Below, in pieces: positions 27,033 through 35,366 of a stretch of 64,000 nucleotides of DNA; the stretch's first letter is position 1, and each line of letters starts with the position of its first letter. A model generated the notes under the pieces. The model ran no database searches. It had not been told where the DNA came from and saw nothing but the letters and a program-made list of their open reading frames with translations. The stretch spans positions 29,934 through 93,933 of the forward strand of contig CALUZO010000003.1 in NCBI GenBank assembly GCA_944325305.1, in the 5' to 3' direction. The translations under genes were made by a program, and so were the position numbers. The stretch comes from an uncultured Rikenellaceae bacterium (GTDB lineage: Bacteria > Bacteroidota > Bacteroidia > Bacteroidales > Rikenellaceae).

Positions 27033-27947
27033 TCAGTCCAACCCGAGCAATCCCCGCGTGATGTTCCAACGCATGATGACAAGATAACCTCCTTTGGCCG
27101 GCACAAAGGAAATGACATACCACAAAGCCAGCACCAATGTCCCTGCCCACTTCACCGCCTCGGCCAAAAGCCGCTTTACATATGCCCATCGCGATACATT
27201 CAGCGAACGAAGCCTTTCGCTGGTCCCCACCATTTTCGAAAGCCTCACCACGAAGGCACGCGTGAGTCGTTCGCGCGGAATAACATGGTCGATACGCGAC
27301 TGCGGTACGTACCATATAGTTTCGCCCGCAACCTGAAGTCTGTAGGCGTAATCCTTTTCTTCACCGCCAAGAAGTTTCTTACCTGTCCGGCCGAGCGACG
27401 ACGAAAACATTCCGTATTTTTCGACAGTAGATCTGCGAAGCGCGATATTGCCGCCGAAAGGATATTCGCCTTTCCTGAAGGGACGCATCTTCTCCCCCTT
27501 GTCCATAAGCCCAGAAAGGAGTACTTCAGTGTATTTCGACAGCCATTTCGGGGTTTCGTATTCATACAGCGGTATCATTTTGCCTCCGGCTTCGGCTGCT
27601 TCCGGGTGCGAATCGAAAAACTCGAGATATACCTCGGCCCAATCCGGAGCCGGCACCTCGTCGTCGTCGAGAAAAGCAAAGTACTCCCCCACACCCTCCT
27701 TGAATCCCCGGTTACGCGCAGGCGAAATACCCTGTTCCCTCTCCAGAAACAAGCGCATGTTGATATGCGAGTCGTGAGTTTTCATGAATTCCGTCACACG
27801 CAGAGCGGTATCGTCGGTAGAGTTGTTGTCGACCACGATAAGTTCCCACAGTTCTTTCGGGAGGGATTGGCACAGACAGCCCTCGAGCGTCCGCATAAGC
27901 GACTCAGATCTGTTGTAAGTGGCGATTATAACTGTAAGGCGTATCAT
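27033..27947 (-). CDS. Family 2 glycosyltransferase
   Basis: A 304-residue GT-A enzyme. Signatures are TVIIATYNRSESL, LIVVDNNSTDDT, SPARNRGF, and the metal-binding FLDDDEVPAPDW. A C-terminal hydrophobic segment (WAGTLVLALWYVISFVPA) may anchor it to the membrane. It would add a sugar to a cell-surface glycan; donor and acceptor are unknown. A dispersed repeat stands 62 bases before its start. Confidence 0.85.
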   Translation of the reverse strand: MIRLTVIIATYNRSESLMRTLEGCLCQSLPKELWELIVVDNNSTDDTALRVTEFMKTHDSHINMRLFLEREQGISPARNRGFKEGVGEYFAFLDDDEVPAPDWAEVYLEFFDSHPEAAEAGGKMIPLYEYETPKWLSKYTEVLLSGLMDKGEKMRPFRKGEYPFGGNIALRRSTVEKYGMFSSSLGRTGKKLLGGEEKDYAYRLQVAGETIWYVPQSRIDHVIPRERLTRAFVVRLSKMVGTSERLRSLNVSRWAYVKRLLAEAVKWAGTLVLALWYVISFVPAKGGYLVIMRWNITRGLLGLD

Positions 27948-28008
27948 GCCGGAATCGTGAATTTGTTCAAATGTAATGAAATTCGGGAGTATCCGCCAAA
28001 TTCATTTG

Positions 28009-28129
28009 CAAAGATGTCCGAGGCGCATCCTGCATTCTGTAAATGCAGCGAAAGCCGAGTGGCAAACGTCAAACTCTGTTTGAAAAGTTTGTCCGAGGCG
28101 CATCCTGCATTCTGTAAATGTAGTAAAAA
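28009..28129 (-). repeat. Dispersed repeat, about one and a half units, before the glycosyltransferase gene
   Basis: The core CCGAGGCGCATCCTGCATTC occurs twice, at 28018 and 28093, 75 bases apart, with AAAGCCGAGTGGCAAAC between them. It is the same family as the repeats before kdsA and tgt. The end facing the gene reads CATCTTTG on the minus strand (28016-28009), one mismatch from the -7 box; the other two boxes are TGCATTTA and TACATTTA, so the promoter motifs are more decayed here. Confidence 0.8.
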
Positions 28130-28236
28130 AACGTGAAATCCCGGAAGTAACAGGGGTTACATTCAAAAACCTGATGAAACGAAATCGGTTACGACAGACA
28201 TACAACCAGGCCATAAGTCCGCACACCTGGCTCTGT

Positions 28237-29334
28237 CTATTTCGGGGCCTTTTTATATAGATAGATTGCTATAAGGGCGTACAACATGTTCGGAATCCAG
28301 ACAGCCAGCACCGGATTGATGGTCCCCACCTTGGCGAATTCCTCAGTAAATTTGGCTATCAATATGTATGAAAAACAAAGCGTTATGCCTATGCCGATAT
28401 GAAGTCCCGTGCCACCCCGGACCTTGCGCGACGAAAGCGACACCCCTATCAGAGTCAGAATGAAGATGGCAAAAGGATACGAGAATCTCTGTGCCCTCTC
28501 GACCTCGAAAACCGATATCATATCCGACCCTTTATCCTTTTGTTCCTTTATAAATTTGTTCAACTCGAAGATATTCATCGTTTTCACGAGCCCCCCCATA
28601 TCGCCCAACTCCTCATACGAAATGTTAAGCATCGTATCGAGTTTCTCGTGTTGTTCGAAAGTTTCGACATTGTCGACGAAAGTCCTCGTTATATAACGGT
28701 CTGACGACCAGCGTTTGGTCTGCGGATTATATTGAATCTTGTCACCGGTTTCGAGAATTGCGGTGACCGTACTGCCCTCGTATCTCTCGATGGCAAAATA
28801 GTTCGCCATGTTCCTTTTGCCGTCGAATCCCCTGATATAGACATACGTGCCGGGCGACTCCTGAATGAATATATTATCCTCGTAGGTCTGACCACGCCCC
28901 GGTTTTATGTAGGTATTCTCGAATCCTATCCTTTTTATGTTGGCTTTGGGGATGATCATCAGGCTAAGCACCAACGAAACAAGAAATATGATGGCGGCAG
29001 ATATAAAATAGGGCCACATCAAACGCTTGAAACTCATGCCACCGGACAGCATGGCTATTATCTCGGTCTGATAGGCCAGTTTAGAAGTAAAGAAAATGAC
29101 GGCGATAAATACGAACAACCCTCCGAACTGATTTATGAAATACGGAATGAAATTTACTACGTACTGGGTTATGAAGGTATTCATCGGAGCTTTGTTGGTT
29201 ATCAACTTGTCCATCTTTTCGACAGTGTCGAATATGATGATGACAACTATCAACAACGCAATAGCGAACACGAAAGTCCCGATGAACTTTTTGATTATAT
29301 ACCTGTCCAGTATTTTTATGCCCGGAAATTTCAT
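28237..29334 (-). CDS. LptF/LptG-family permease (YjgP/YjgQ)
   Basis: Part of the ABC exporter that pulls LPS out of the inner membrane. The 365-residue protein has three N-terminal helices (LDRYIIKKFIGTFVFAIALL, FIPYFINQFGGLFVFIAVIFF), a central periplasmic beta-jellyroll, and three C-terminal helices (FSYPFAIFILTLIGVSLSSR, LHIGIGITLCFSYILIAKF). It follows tgt by four bases, an arrangement common in this phylum. Whether it is LptF or LptG cannot be decided from sequence. Confidence 0.88.
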   Translation of the reverse strand: MKFPGIKILDRYIIKKFIGTFVFAIALLIVVIIIFDTVEKMDKLITNKAPMNTFITQYVVNFIPYFINQFGGLFVFIAVIFFTSKLAYQTEIIAMLSGGMSFKRLMWPYFISAAIIFLVSLVLSLMIIPKANIKRIGFENTYIKPGRGQTYEDNIFIQESPGTYVYIRGFDGKRNMANYFAIERYEGSTVTAILETGDKIQYNPQTKRWSSDRYITRTFVDNVETFEQHEKLDTMLNISYEELGDMGGLVKTMNIFELNKFIKEQKDKGSDMISVFEVERAQRFSYPFAIFILTLIGVSLSSRKVRGGTGLHIGIGITLCFSYILIAKFTEEFAKVGTINPVLAVWIPNMLYALIAIYLYKKAPK

Positions 29335-29338
29335 CCTT

Positions 29339-30469
29339 TTATAATCGTCTTGCCAGTTTTTCGACCATTACGGCCTTCCACTCGGCGAAAGTGCCGTCGG
29401 CTATCCTTTTTCCTGCTTCGTCCGTCAGCCAAAGATAGAAAGCTACATTGTGCAGCGAGGCTATCTGTGCGGCCAGCATCTCGCCGGAGATCGCCAGGTG
29501 CCGCAGGTAGGCCTTCGTGTAGTGCGTGTCCACGAAACTCCGTCCGTTCGGATCGAGCGGCGAAAAATCGTCTTTCCACTTCTCGTTCCGGATGTTTATT
29601 ATCCCTTCCGAGGTAAACAGCATCCCGTTGCGGCCGTTGCGCGTAGGCATCACGCAGTCGAACATGTCCACCCCCCTGTCGATCGCCTCCAGTATATTGA
29701 CCGGAGTCCCCACTCCCATCAGATAACGCGGTTTTTCCTGCGGTAGTATGGCATTGACCACTTCTATCATGTCGTACATGACCGGAGCAGGTTCTCCGAC
29801 AGCAAGTCCGCCTATAGCATAGCCATCCGCATCGAACTGCTGCACGAACCGCGCCGCCTTCTCCCTCAGGTCGGGATAGACCACCCCCTGAACTATCGGA
29901 AACAGCGACTGATCGTATCCGTATTTCGGGCGGGTCTTTTCAAATTGCGCAAAACACCGTTCGAGCCAGCGGCAGGTCAGATCGAGCGATTTTGCGGCAT
30001 ATTCCCTCGGGGCATTGCCAGAAGGGCATTCATCGAACGCCATCATGATGTCGGCCCCGATCGAACGCTGGGTATCCACCACGTTCTCCGGCGTAAACAA
30101 GTGTTTGCTCCCGTCTATGTGCGAACTGAACCTGCAGCCCTCATCTTTGAGCTTCCTGCACCCGGCCAACGAAAAAACCTGAAATCCTCCGCTGTCGGTC
30201 AGTACCGGCCCGTCCCAACCCGAGAATTCGTGAACTCCGCCAGCCTTCTCGAGTATCTCGACCCCGGGTCTGAGATAGAGATGATAAGTGTTGGCAAGGA
30301 TGATTTGCGCTCTGGCATCCTCTTTCAGGTCTCTGTGGAATATTCCCTTGACTGTGGCTGCCGTACCGACAGGCATGAATACAGGCGTGCGCACCACACC
30401 GTGCGGGGTCGACAACTCACCCGTGCGTGCCGCGCTCCCTTTCGCCCTATGCAACAGCCTGAAATCCAT
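29339..30469 (-). CDS. tgt: tRNA-guanine transglycosylase
   Basis: Exchanges guanine-34 for preQ1 in queuosine tRNAs. The 376-residue barrel shows TPVFMPVGTAATVKG, LTDSGGFQVFSL with an active-site Asp, SHIDGSKH, MMAFDECPSG, GGLAVGEP and MFDCVMPTRNGRNG. Where E. coli-type enzymes carry the zinc-binding CxCxxC, this one has PLDPNGRSFVDTHYTKAYLRHL-like sequence without cysteines. The ATG at 30469 is five bases after a perfect TATCTTTG box, so the message is probably leaderless. The frame extends upstream only through the repeat. Confidence 0.95.
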   Translation of the reverse strand: MDFRLLHRAKGSAARTGELSTPHGVVRTPVFMPVGTAATVKGIFHRDLKEDARAQIILANTYHLYLRPGVEILEKAGGVHEFSGWDGPVLTDSGGFQVFSLAGCRKLKDEGCRFSSHIDGSKHLFTPENVVDTQRSIGADIMMAFDECPSGNAPREYAAKSLDLTCRWLERCFAQFEKTRPKYGYDQSLFPIVQGVVYPDLREKAARFVQQFDADGYAIGGLAVGEPAPVMYDMIEVVNAILPQEKPRYLMGVGTPVNILEAIDRGVDMFDCVMPTRNGRNGMLFTSEGIINIRNEKWKDDFSPLDPNGRSFVDTHYTKAYLRHLAISGEMLAAQIASLHNVAFYLWLTDEAGKRIADGTFAEWKAVMVEKLARRL

Positions 30470-30474
30470 GGCGG

Positions 30475-30543
30475 CAAAGATAAGCAAAGCCGAGTGCAAT
30501 TCCAAGCACTTTCGGGAATTGCCGAGGTGCATCCTGCATTCTT
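30475..30543 (-). repeat. Dispersed repeat unit carrying the tgt promoter
   Basis: A single unit of about 69 bp, shortened in the centre relative to the 76-bp kdsA copies. It has CAAAGATA at its gene-proximal end, AAAGCCGAGTGCAA, and the CCGAGGTGCATCCTGCATTC core at the far end. On the minus strand it supplies TTG (30505-30503), 20 bases, TATCTTTG (30482-30475), a complete promoter that ends five bases before tgt's ATG. Confidence 0.8.
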
Positions 30544-30682
30544 CCGGCAGATGAAAATAATCCGTATTATCACACAGCCATATCTGCCCCCATCCTGCAC
30601 TGCAAAGTTTGCGGCAGGTCCATAGCACGTATCCGTCAAATAAAATCTTCGACAGGGTGTGGTGTTTTCACGGCGGAGTTGT

Positions 30683-30690
30683 TACCTTTG
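30683..30690 (+). promoter_or_regulatory. Promoter -7 box of the glycosyltransferase-sigma-rsmG operon
   Basis: TACCTTTG fits TAnnTTTG, 26 bases before the ATG at 30716. The upstream element is GTGTTTTC rather than TTG. Confidence 0.5.
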
Positions 30691-30715
30691 TAGGTGATTT
30701 TTTCATTGGCAAACA

Positions 30716-31879
30716 ATGCAGATCATCCCGGATACATACGAAATGCTCTCCACACGTTACGGAACGTGGGGATTGCTGCTTATGGTGACGATACTCGCTC
30801 TTTTCGCCCTGCAGCTTTACTACTATCTCGGATGCTATTCGAGCATCCCGAAATTCCGCAACCGGGCAAAAAACCGCAAGCGCGAAGTGGACGGCATTTC
30901 GGTAGTGGTGGTAATGGGAAATGACAGATGGTACGTCGAGAACGTTCTTCCACGCCTCATGAAACAGAAGTTCAGAGCCTTCGAGGTGGTTATCGTGACC
31001 GTAGGCGCCGAAGCCGAATTTCTCGACGAACTCGAAATGCTCAAACACCGCTACCCCAACCTGACGGCAACCAAGATAGACGAAGACCCCCGCTTCCCCA
31101 TAAGCAACAAGATGGCCTATAATGTCGGAATCAAAGCCGCCTCCTACGAAAATATCATCCTTACGACGACTGAAGCCATGCCCACATCGGACAGATGGCT
31201 CGAATGTATGGGGCGGGGATTCTCAACGGGCGAGGTTCTTATAGCATACTGCGGCATGGAGCAACGCAAAGGGTTCGCAAACAAGGTTATGCGCTCGGAC
31301 AGGTTCATGATGTCGGTGCGCTACCTCTCGTCAGCAATCAAAGGAAAACCGTTCCGGGGTATCATCCACAATATGGGCTTCACCAAGAGCATCTACTTCG
31401 CCCACAAAGGGTTTGACTATCTCAACATGAACCTGGGCGAAGACGACCTTTTCATAAAACGTATCGCGACGGCAAACAACACAAGCATCGTACTGCACCC
31501 GCACGCCACGATGCGACAGGTCCCGTGGGGAGGACTTCAATGGTGGAGCGAACGCCAGAGATTCTACGCCTCGACATTCAGATTCTATCCCGATTACGCC
31601 AAAAACGCACGGGAATGGGAGACCGGAAGCAGACTGCTGTTCTTCCTCGCAGCAATAACCGCTATGGTAATCATGCCTCTCGAAATACAAATCGCCACAT
31701 TGGCGATATTCATTATCCGGCTTGTCTTGGTCCGCTTCTCGATGTGGCGCGTCAGGCAGCGCCTCAACGAACGCAGACTCGGCTGGGCACTCACATTGTA
31801 CGACCTTTATTCGCCCGTAAGCGACATAGTCAATTACCTTCACCGGCTTGTACGCCCCGCACCAGGAGTATGGAGATAG
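30716..31879 (+). CDS. Membrane-bound family 2 glycosyltransferase
   Basis: A 387-residue enzyme. An N-terminal helix (GLLLMVTILALFALQLYYYLG) is followed by a GT2 domain (about 58-270) with GISVVVVMGND, PISNKMAYNVGIKAAS, TTTEAMPTSDRW and NLGEDDLFIKRIA, then two C-terminal helices (LLFFLAAITAMVIMP; ATLAIFIIRLVLVRF). The acidic motif at the donor site is less canonical than DxD. Its stop overlaps the sigma factor start by 10 bases. Confidence 0.82.
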   Translation: MQIIPDTYEMLSTRYGTWGLLLMVTILALFALQLYYYLGCYSSIPKFRNRAKNRKREVDGISVVVVMGNDRWYVENVLPRLMKQKFRAFEVVIVTVGAEAEFLDELEMLKHRYPNLTATKIDEDPRFPISNKMAYNVGIKAASYENIILTTTEAMPTSDRWLECMGRGFSTGEVLIAYCGMEQRKGFANKVMRSDRFMMSVRYLSSAIKGKPFRGIIHNMGFTKSIYFAHKGFDYLNMNLGEDDLFIKRIATANNTSIVLHPHATMRQVPWGGLQWWSERQRFYASTFRFYPDYAKNAREWETGSRLLFFLAAITAMVIMPLEIQIATLAIFIIRLVLVRFSMWRVRQRLNERRLGWALTLYDLYSPVSDIVNYLHRLVRPAPGVWR

Positions 31880-32454
31880 AAAAATATATCGTCTCGACCG
31901 ACCAGGAACTCATAGACATGAGTCTCGCCGGTGACGACGTGGCTTTCGAGTACCTTTTCAAACGATACCGGGAACCCATCCTCCAACTCTATGTCCAGCG
32001 CATAGGCAACAGCGACGATGCCGCAGACCTGTTGCAGGAAACTTTCCTGAAGGTCTACCTCAAACTCGACAGCTACAATCCGAAATTCACATTCGGACAA
32101 TGGGTCTATACCATAGCACGCAATACATTCATCGACTACTCACGCAAACGGCGGGATGATGTCTCCATCGACAGCCTAACCAGCAGTTATTCCGCCATAT
32201 CGCCATCGGCCGAAGCCCCTACTCCCGAAGAGAGCTATATCAACCGCCAGCAGCGGACTCAACTCGAACAATACATGGCCAAGATGACACCGCGTTACCA
32301 ACGCCTCATCGAACTCCGCTTCTTCCGCGACTACTCCTACGAAGAGATCGCAAAAGAGCTGGCCCTGCCCCTCGGAACGGTCAAGACCCAAATACACAGG
32401 GCACGAGAACAACTGTGCCGTTTCATTATCGAGAACTCAGACATAATGCCTTAA
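31870..32454 (+). CDS. ECF-type RNA polymerase sigma factor
   Basis: A 194-residue sigma-70 family regulator. Region 2 runs from about residue 20 to 90 (FEYLFKRYREPILQLY, DDAADLLQETFLKVY, FTFGQWVYTIARNTFIDY); region 4 lies at about 135-185 (LIELRFFRDYSYEEIAKELALP, LGTVKTQIHRAREQL). The ATG at 31870 follows AGGAG, a rare strong ribosome-binding site here, inside the end of the glycosyltransferase gene. There is no anti-sigma gene next to it; rsmG follows after four bases. Confidence 0.9.
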   Translation: MEIEKYIVSTDQELIDMSLAGDDVAFEYLFKRYREPILQLYVQRIGNSDDAADLLQETFLKVYLKLDSYNPKFTFGQWVYTIARNTFIDYSRKRRDDVSIDSLTSSYSAISPSAEAPTPEESYINRQQRTQLEQYMAKMTPRYQRLIELRFFRDYSYEEIAKELALPLGTVKTQIHRAREQLCRFIIENSDIMP

Positions 32455-32458
32455 AAAT

Positions 32459-33079
32459 TTGGATACAATCGAAAAATATTTCCCCGACACGACTCCGCAG
32501 CAACGCGAACAACTCGCCGCACTGGGAGGATTATACGCCGACTGGAACAACAAAATAAACGTCATCTCACGAAAAGACATGGAGCATTTCTATACGCGCC
32601 ATGTGCTGCACTCCCTTGCCATAGCCCGCATATGCCCCTTCGACAACGGCGCAAAGGTGCTCGATATCGGCACGGGAGGCGGTTTCCCCGGCATACCGCT
32701 GGCAATAATGTTTCCAAACGCCGAGTTCACCCTGACCGATTCCATCGGCAAGAAGATCATGGTGGTCAACGAAGTGGCCAAAGCACTCGGTCTGAGTAAC
32801 GTAACCCCGCTGAACGCCCGCGTCGAAAGCATCTCAGGCAAATTCGACTACGCCGTCACACGGGCTGTGGCCGAAACCTCGACCCTCATCGGATGGGTTT
32901 GGAATAAAATAGCACCAGGACAAAAAGGCGCTCTGGCCAACGGAATACTGTGCCTCAAGGGCGGCGATCTCACCGAAGAACTCGGCCGTACGGGGAAAAA
33001 ATACGAAGAATTCCTTATCGGCAAAATGTTCGACGATACCTTCTTCGAAACAAAAAAAGTGATCTGGCTGCCCCGATGA
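32459..33079 (+). CDS. rsmG: 16S rRNA (guanine-527-N7) methyltransferase
   Basis: Methylates G527 of 16S rRNA. The 206-residue protein has LYADWNNKINVISRKD, HVLHSLAIA, the SAM motif VLDIGTGGGFPGIPLAI, and VTRAVAE. The start is a TTG at 32459; the next ATG is 40 codons in and would remove conserved sequence, and the family begins as this one does (MDTIEKYFPD). It lies four bases after the sigma factor stop. Confidence 0.93.
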   Translation: MDTIEKYFPDTTPQQREQLAALGGLYADWNNKINVISRKDMEHFYTRHVLHSLAIARICPFDNGAKVLDIGTGGGFPGIPLAIMFPNAEFTLTDSIGKKIMVVNEVAKALGLSNVTPLNARVESISGKFDYAVTRAVAETSTLIGWVWNKIAPGQKGALANGILCLKGGDLTEELGRTGKKYEEFLIGKMFDDTFFETKKVIWLPR

Positions 33080-33363
33080 CGGAAGCCACAACTACTGCCC
33101 CATATTATCCCACTGAAAAACAAGGATCTACCGCAACCATTACTGTCGCATAAAGCACAGTTTGCCACGCCCCACCGCAAAATAATACCAGGAAAGGTAT
33201 TTCAAAACTATCGTTTTAAGGTTTAAAATAATGCAGGAAAGTGTTTTAATGTAAAATTTTTCGTATATTTCGCAGACGTTTTCCCCGTAATTTATCGTTT
33301 TTAGCAGACCAGACGACAGGTAAACGCCGGGAGAACCAAAAACGTCAGTGCAAATATACCCAT

Positions 33364-33451
33364 GGAGAAATGACCGAGTGGCTGAAGGTGCGCGCCTGGA
33401 AAGTGCGTATACCCCAAAAGGGTATCGTGGGTTCGAATCCCGCTTTCTCCG
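33364..33451 (+). tRNA. tRNA-Ser (anticodon GGA)
   Basis: An 88-base class II tRNA: acceptor GGAGAAA / TTTCTCC with G discriminator, anticodon stem CGCGC / GTGCG around loop CTGGAAA (anticodon GGA, reading UCC and UCU), a long variable arm (TACCC / GGGTA), and T stem GTGGG / CCCGC. The 3' CCA is not encoded. Confidence 0.95.
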
Positions 33452-33518
33452 CTGAAACAAAAACACCTAAAAAACTAAAAAAAGACTAAAAAAGTACTAA
33501 TTAATCTAAACGAAAACT

Positions 33519-34349
33519 ATGAAAAAACTTTTTATGTTGTTAGCAGTAGCCGGCTGTCTCAGCTTCGCAACTGTAAATGTTTATGCTCAGGAAGCTGACA
33601 CCGTAGCGACAGAAGAGGTTGTCGCCGAAGAGGCTGTTACCGAAGAAGCCGTTACCGAAGAAATGGCGCCGGTTGACTCTGAACTGAACGAAGAAACCGA
33701 CATCGAAGGCGAAACCATGCACCAGGTCCTCAAACAGAAATTCATCGAAGGTGATGTGCTCTGGATGATGCTTCCCTTGCTCTGCCTTATCTTTGGTCTG
33801 GCTATTGCAATCGAAAGAATTATCTACCTTAACCTCTCGACTACAAATACACAAAAGCTTCTCCAGCAGGTTGAAGACGCCATCAAACAGGGCGGTATCG
33901 AAGCAGCAAAAGAAGTGTGCCGCAACACACGCGGTCCGGTAGCAAGTATCTTCTACCAGGGTCTCGACCGCTACGAAGAAGGTCTCGACGCAGTTGAAAA
34001 ATCAGTGGTATCTTACGGTTCAGTCCAGATGGGACGTATGGAAACCGGCCTTCCGTGGCTCAGCCTCTTCATCGCAGTTGCTCCTATGCTCGGGTTCATG
34101 GGTACGGTAGTAGGTATGATCGCCGCTTTCGACGCTATCCAGCAGGCAGGCGACATCAGCCCAACCCTCGTGGCAGGCGGTATCAAAGTGGCCCTTCTTA
34201 CGACTCTCATGGGTCTTATCGCCGCTGTGATCCTTCAGCTCTTATACAACTACATTCTCTCCAAGATCGACAGCCTCGTCATAGCAATGGAAGACAGTTC
34301 CATCTCGCTCGTTGACATTCTCACAGACTACAACAAAAGCAAAAAGTAA
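33519..34349 (+). CDS. exbB: MotA/TolQ/ExbB proton channel family protein
   Basis: The proton-channel subunit that powers TonB. The 276-residue protein begins with what reads as a cleavable signal (to VYAQ) and an acidic EEVVAEEAVTEEAVTEE repeat before the first channel helix (WMMLPLLCLIFGLAIAIERI). The family core has MGRMETGLPWLSLFIAVAPMLGFMGTVVGMI and the final helix GGIKVALLTTLMGLIAAVILQLLYNY. It heads exbB, a small membrane gene and two exbD genes. The processed acidic N-terminus is a Bacteroidetes feature. Confidence 0.9.
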   Translation: MKKLFMLLAVAGCLSFATVNVYAQEADTVATEEVVAEEAVTEEAVTEEMAPVDSELNEETDIEGETMHQVLKQKFIEGDVLWMMLPLLCLIFGLAIAIERIIYLNLSTTNTQKLLQQVEDAIKQGGIEAAKEVCRNTRGPVASIFYQGLDRYEEGLDAVEKSVVSYGSVQMGRMETGLPWLSLFIAVAPMLGFMGTVVGMIAAFDAIQQAGDISPTLVAGGIKVALLTTLMGLIAAVILQLLYNYILSKIDSLVIAMEDSSISLVDILTDYNKSKK

Positions 34350-34358
34350 TAGGCTAAT

Positions 34359-34769
34359 ATGAAAAAGGCATTAATATTTACATTATATGGCCTGCTTGCG
34401 ATCAGTATCATCCTCACTGTATTAGCCTTTGCGCTTCCTGACAACGGAGGGGTAGGTATAATACTTACGTGGACCTACATCCTTGCAGCCATTGCAGTAC
34501 TTGCGGTTATCGTATTCCCATTCCTGAATATAGCTCAGAACCCCAAGGCTGCCATGAGATCGCTTATAGGATTAGGCATAGTAATAGTAGTCGTCGGCGT
34601 ATCGTTCGCTCTTTCGAGTGCGGAACCGATCATGCTGTCGAACAAAGAGATAGCAGACAATCCGACGGACTTGAGACTGACAGATGCAGGTTTATATACA
34701 ACCTATTTCGCTATGGTCGCTGCAATAATCGTAACGATTTATGGCGAAATCCGCAATAGTTTAAAATAA
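34359..34769 (+). CDS. Four-helix membrane protein within the exb operon
   Basis: A 136-residue protein with four hydrophobic segments (ALIFTLYGLLAISIILTVLA, LTWTYILAAIAVLAVIVFPF, SLIGLGIVIVVVGVSFALS, TTYFAMVAAIIVTIYGEI). The loop between helices 3 and 4 is polar (EPIMLSNKEIADNPTDLRLTD). It sits 9 bases after exbB and 9 before exbD, so an accessory role in the ExbB/ExbD complex is a fair inference. I do not recognise a named family. Confidence 0.7.
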   Translation: MKKALIFTLYGLLAISIILTVLAFALPDNGGVGIILTWTYILAAIAVLAVIVFPFLNIAQNPKAAMRSLIGLGIVIVVVGVSFALSSAEPIMLSNKEIADNPTDLRLTDAGLYTTYFAMVAAIIVTIYGEIRNSLK

Positions 34770-34778
34770 CAAAAGACT

Positions 34779-35354
34779 ATGGCTGGCAATAAAAGGAAAG
34801 TACAAGAAGTTAATGCGGGTTCGATGGCGGACATCGCCTTCCTTCTGCTGATATTCTTCCTTGTCGCCACCACCATGAACAAGGACTACGGTATCAACAG
34901 GGTACTGCCTCCATACCAGGAGGACCAAACCAAGGAAATGGAGGTAAAACAGCGCAACGTTTTCCTTGTTTTCGTTGATAGAGAGAACAGGATCATGGCA
35001 GGCGGTGACATCATAGAGTTATCACAGCTCGGGGCAAAGGCGAAAGAATTCCTGCAGAACCCTACCAGAGACGAGAACCTGCCCGAAATCGAGATCAAAG
35101 AGATCGATCTTCTCGGGAGGGTCGCTGTCAGCAAGGGTGTAATCTCCCTTCAGAATGACAGGGGAACACATTACGATACATACATAGCTGTTCAGAACGA
35201 ACTTACCAAAGTTTACAACGAATTAAGGGACGAAGCCTCGCAAAGGTATTTCCAGAAACCGTTCAACGAACTTATGATAAAAGAACAGCGTGATGCTATA
35301 GTTGCGGCAATTCCGATCTCGATCTCCGAAGCAGAACCACGTGTAACACAATAA
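34779..35354 (+). CDS. exbD: Biopolymer transporter ExbD, copy 1
   Basis: A 191-residue ExbD/TolR protein. The single helix has the proton-carrying aspartate in GSMADIAFLLLIFFLVATTM (about D18). The periplasmic domain has VFLVFVDRENRIMAGG. The C-terminal part is about 50 residues longer than the classical protein (ELRDEASQRYFQKPFNEL). A second exbD follows. Confidence 0.92.
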   Translation: MAGNKRKVQEVNAGSMADIAFLLLIFFLVATTMNKDYGINRVLPPYQEDQTKEMEVKQRNVFLVFVDRENRIMAGGDIIELSQLGAKAKEFLQNPTRDENLPEIEIKEIDLLGRVAVSKGVISLQNDRGTHYDTYIAVQNELTKVYNELRDEASQRYFQKPFNELMIKEQRDAIVAAIPISISEAEPRVTQ

Positions 35355-35366
35355 AGAGGAAGTATT

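Noticed and set aside
28002..28226. A 74-codon minus-strand frame before the glycosyltransferase gene
   Set aside because: Its two TECRMRLG segments are translations of the dispersed repeat.
33351..33358. TATATTTG box on the minus strand just before tRNA-Ser
   Set aside because: It points away from the tRNA into the end of rsmG, with no gene to drive; likely chance.
33140..33466. A 108-codon minus-strand frame
   Set aside because: It is largely antisense to tRNA-Ser (its RDSNPRYPFG-like stretch is the well-known false translation of a tRNA) and has no start of its own.
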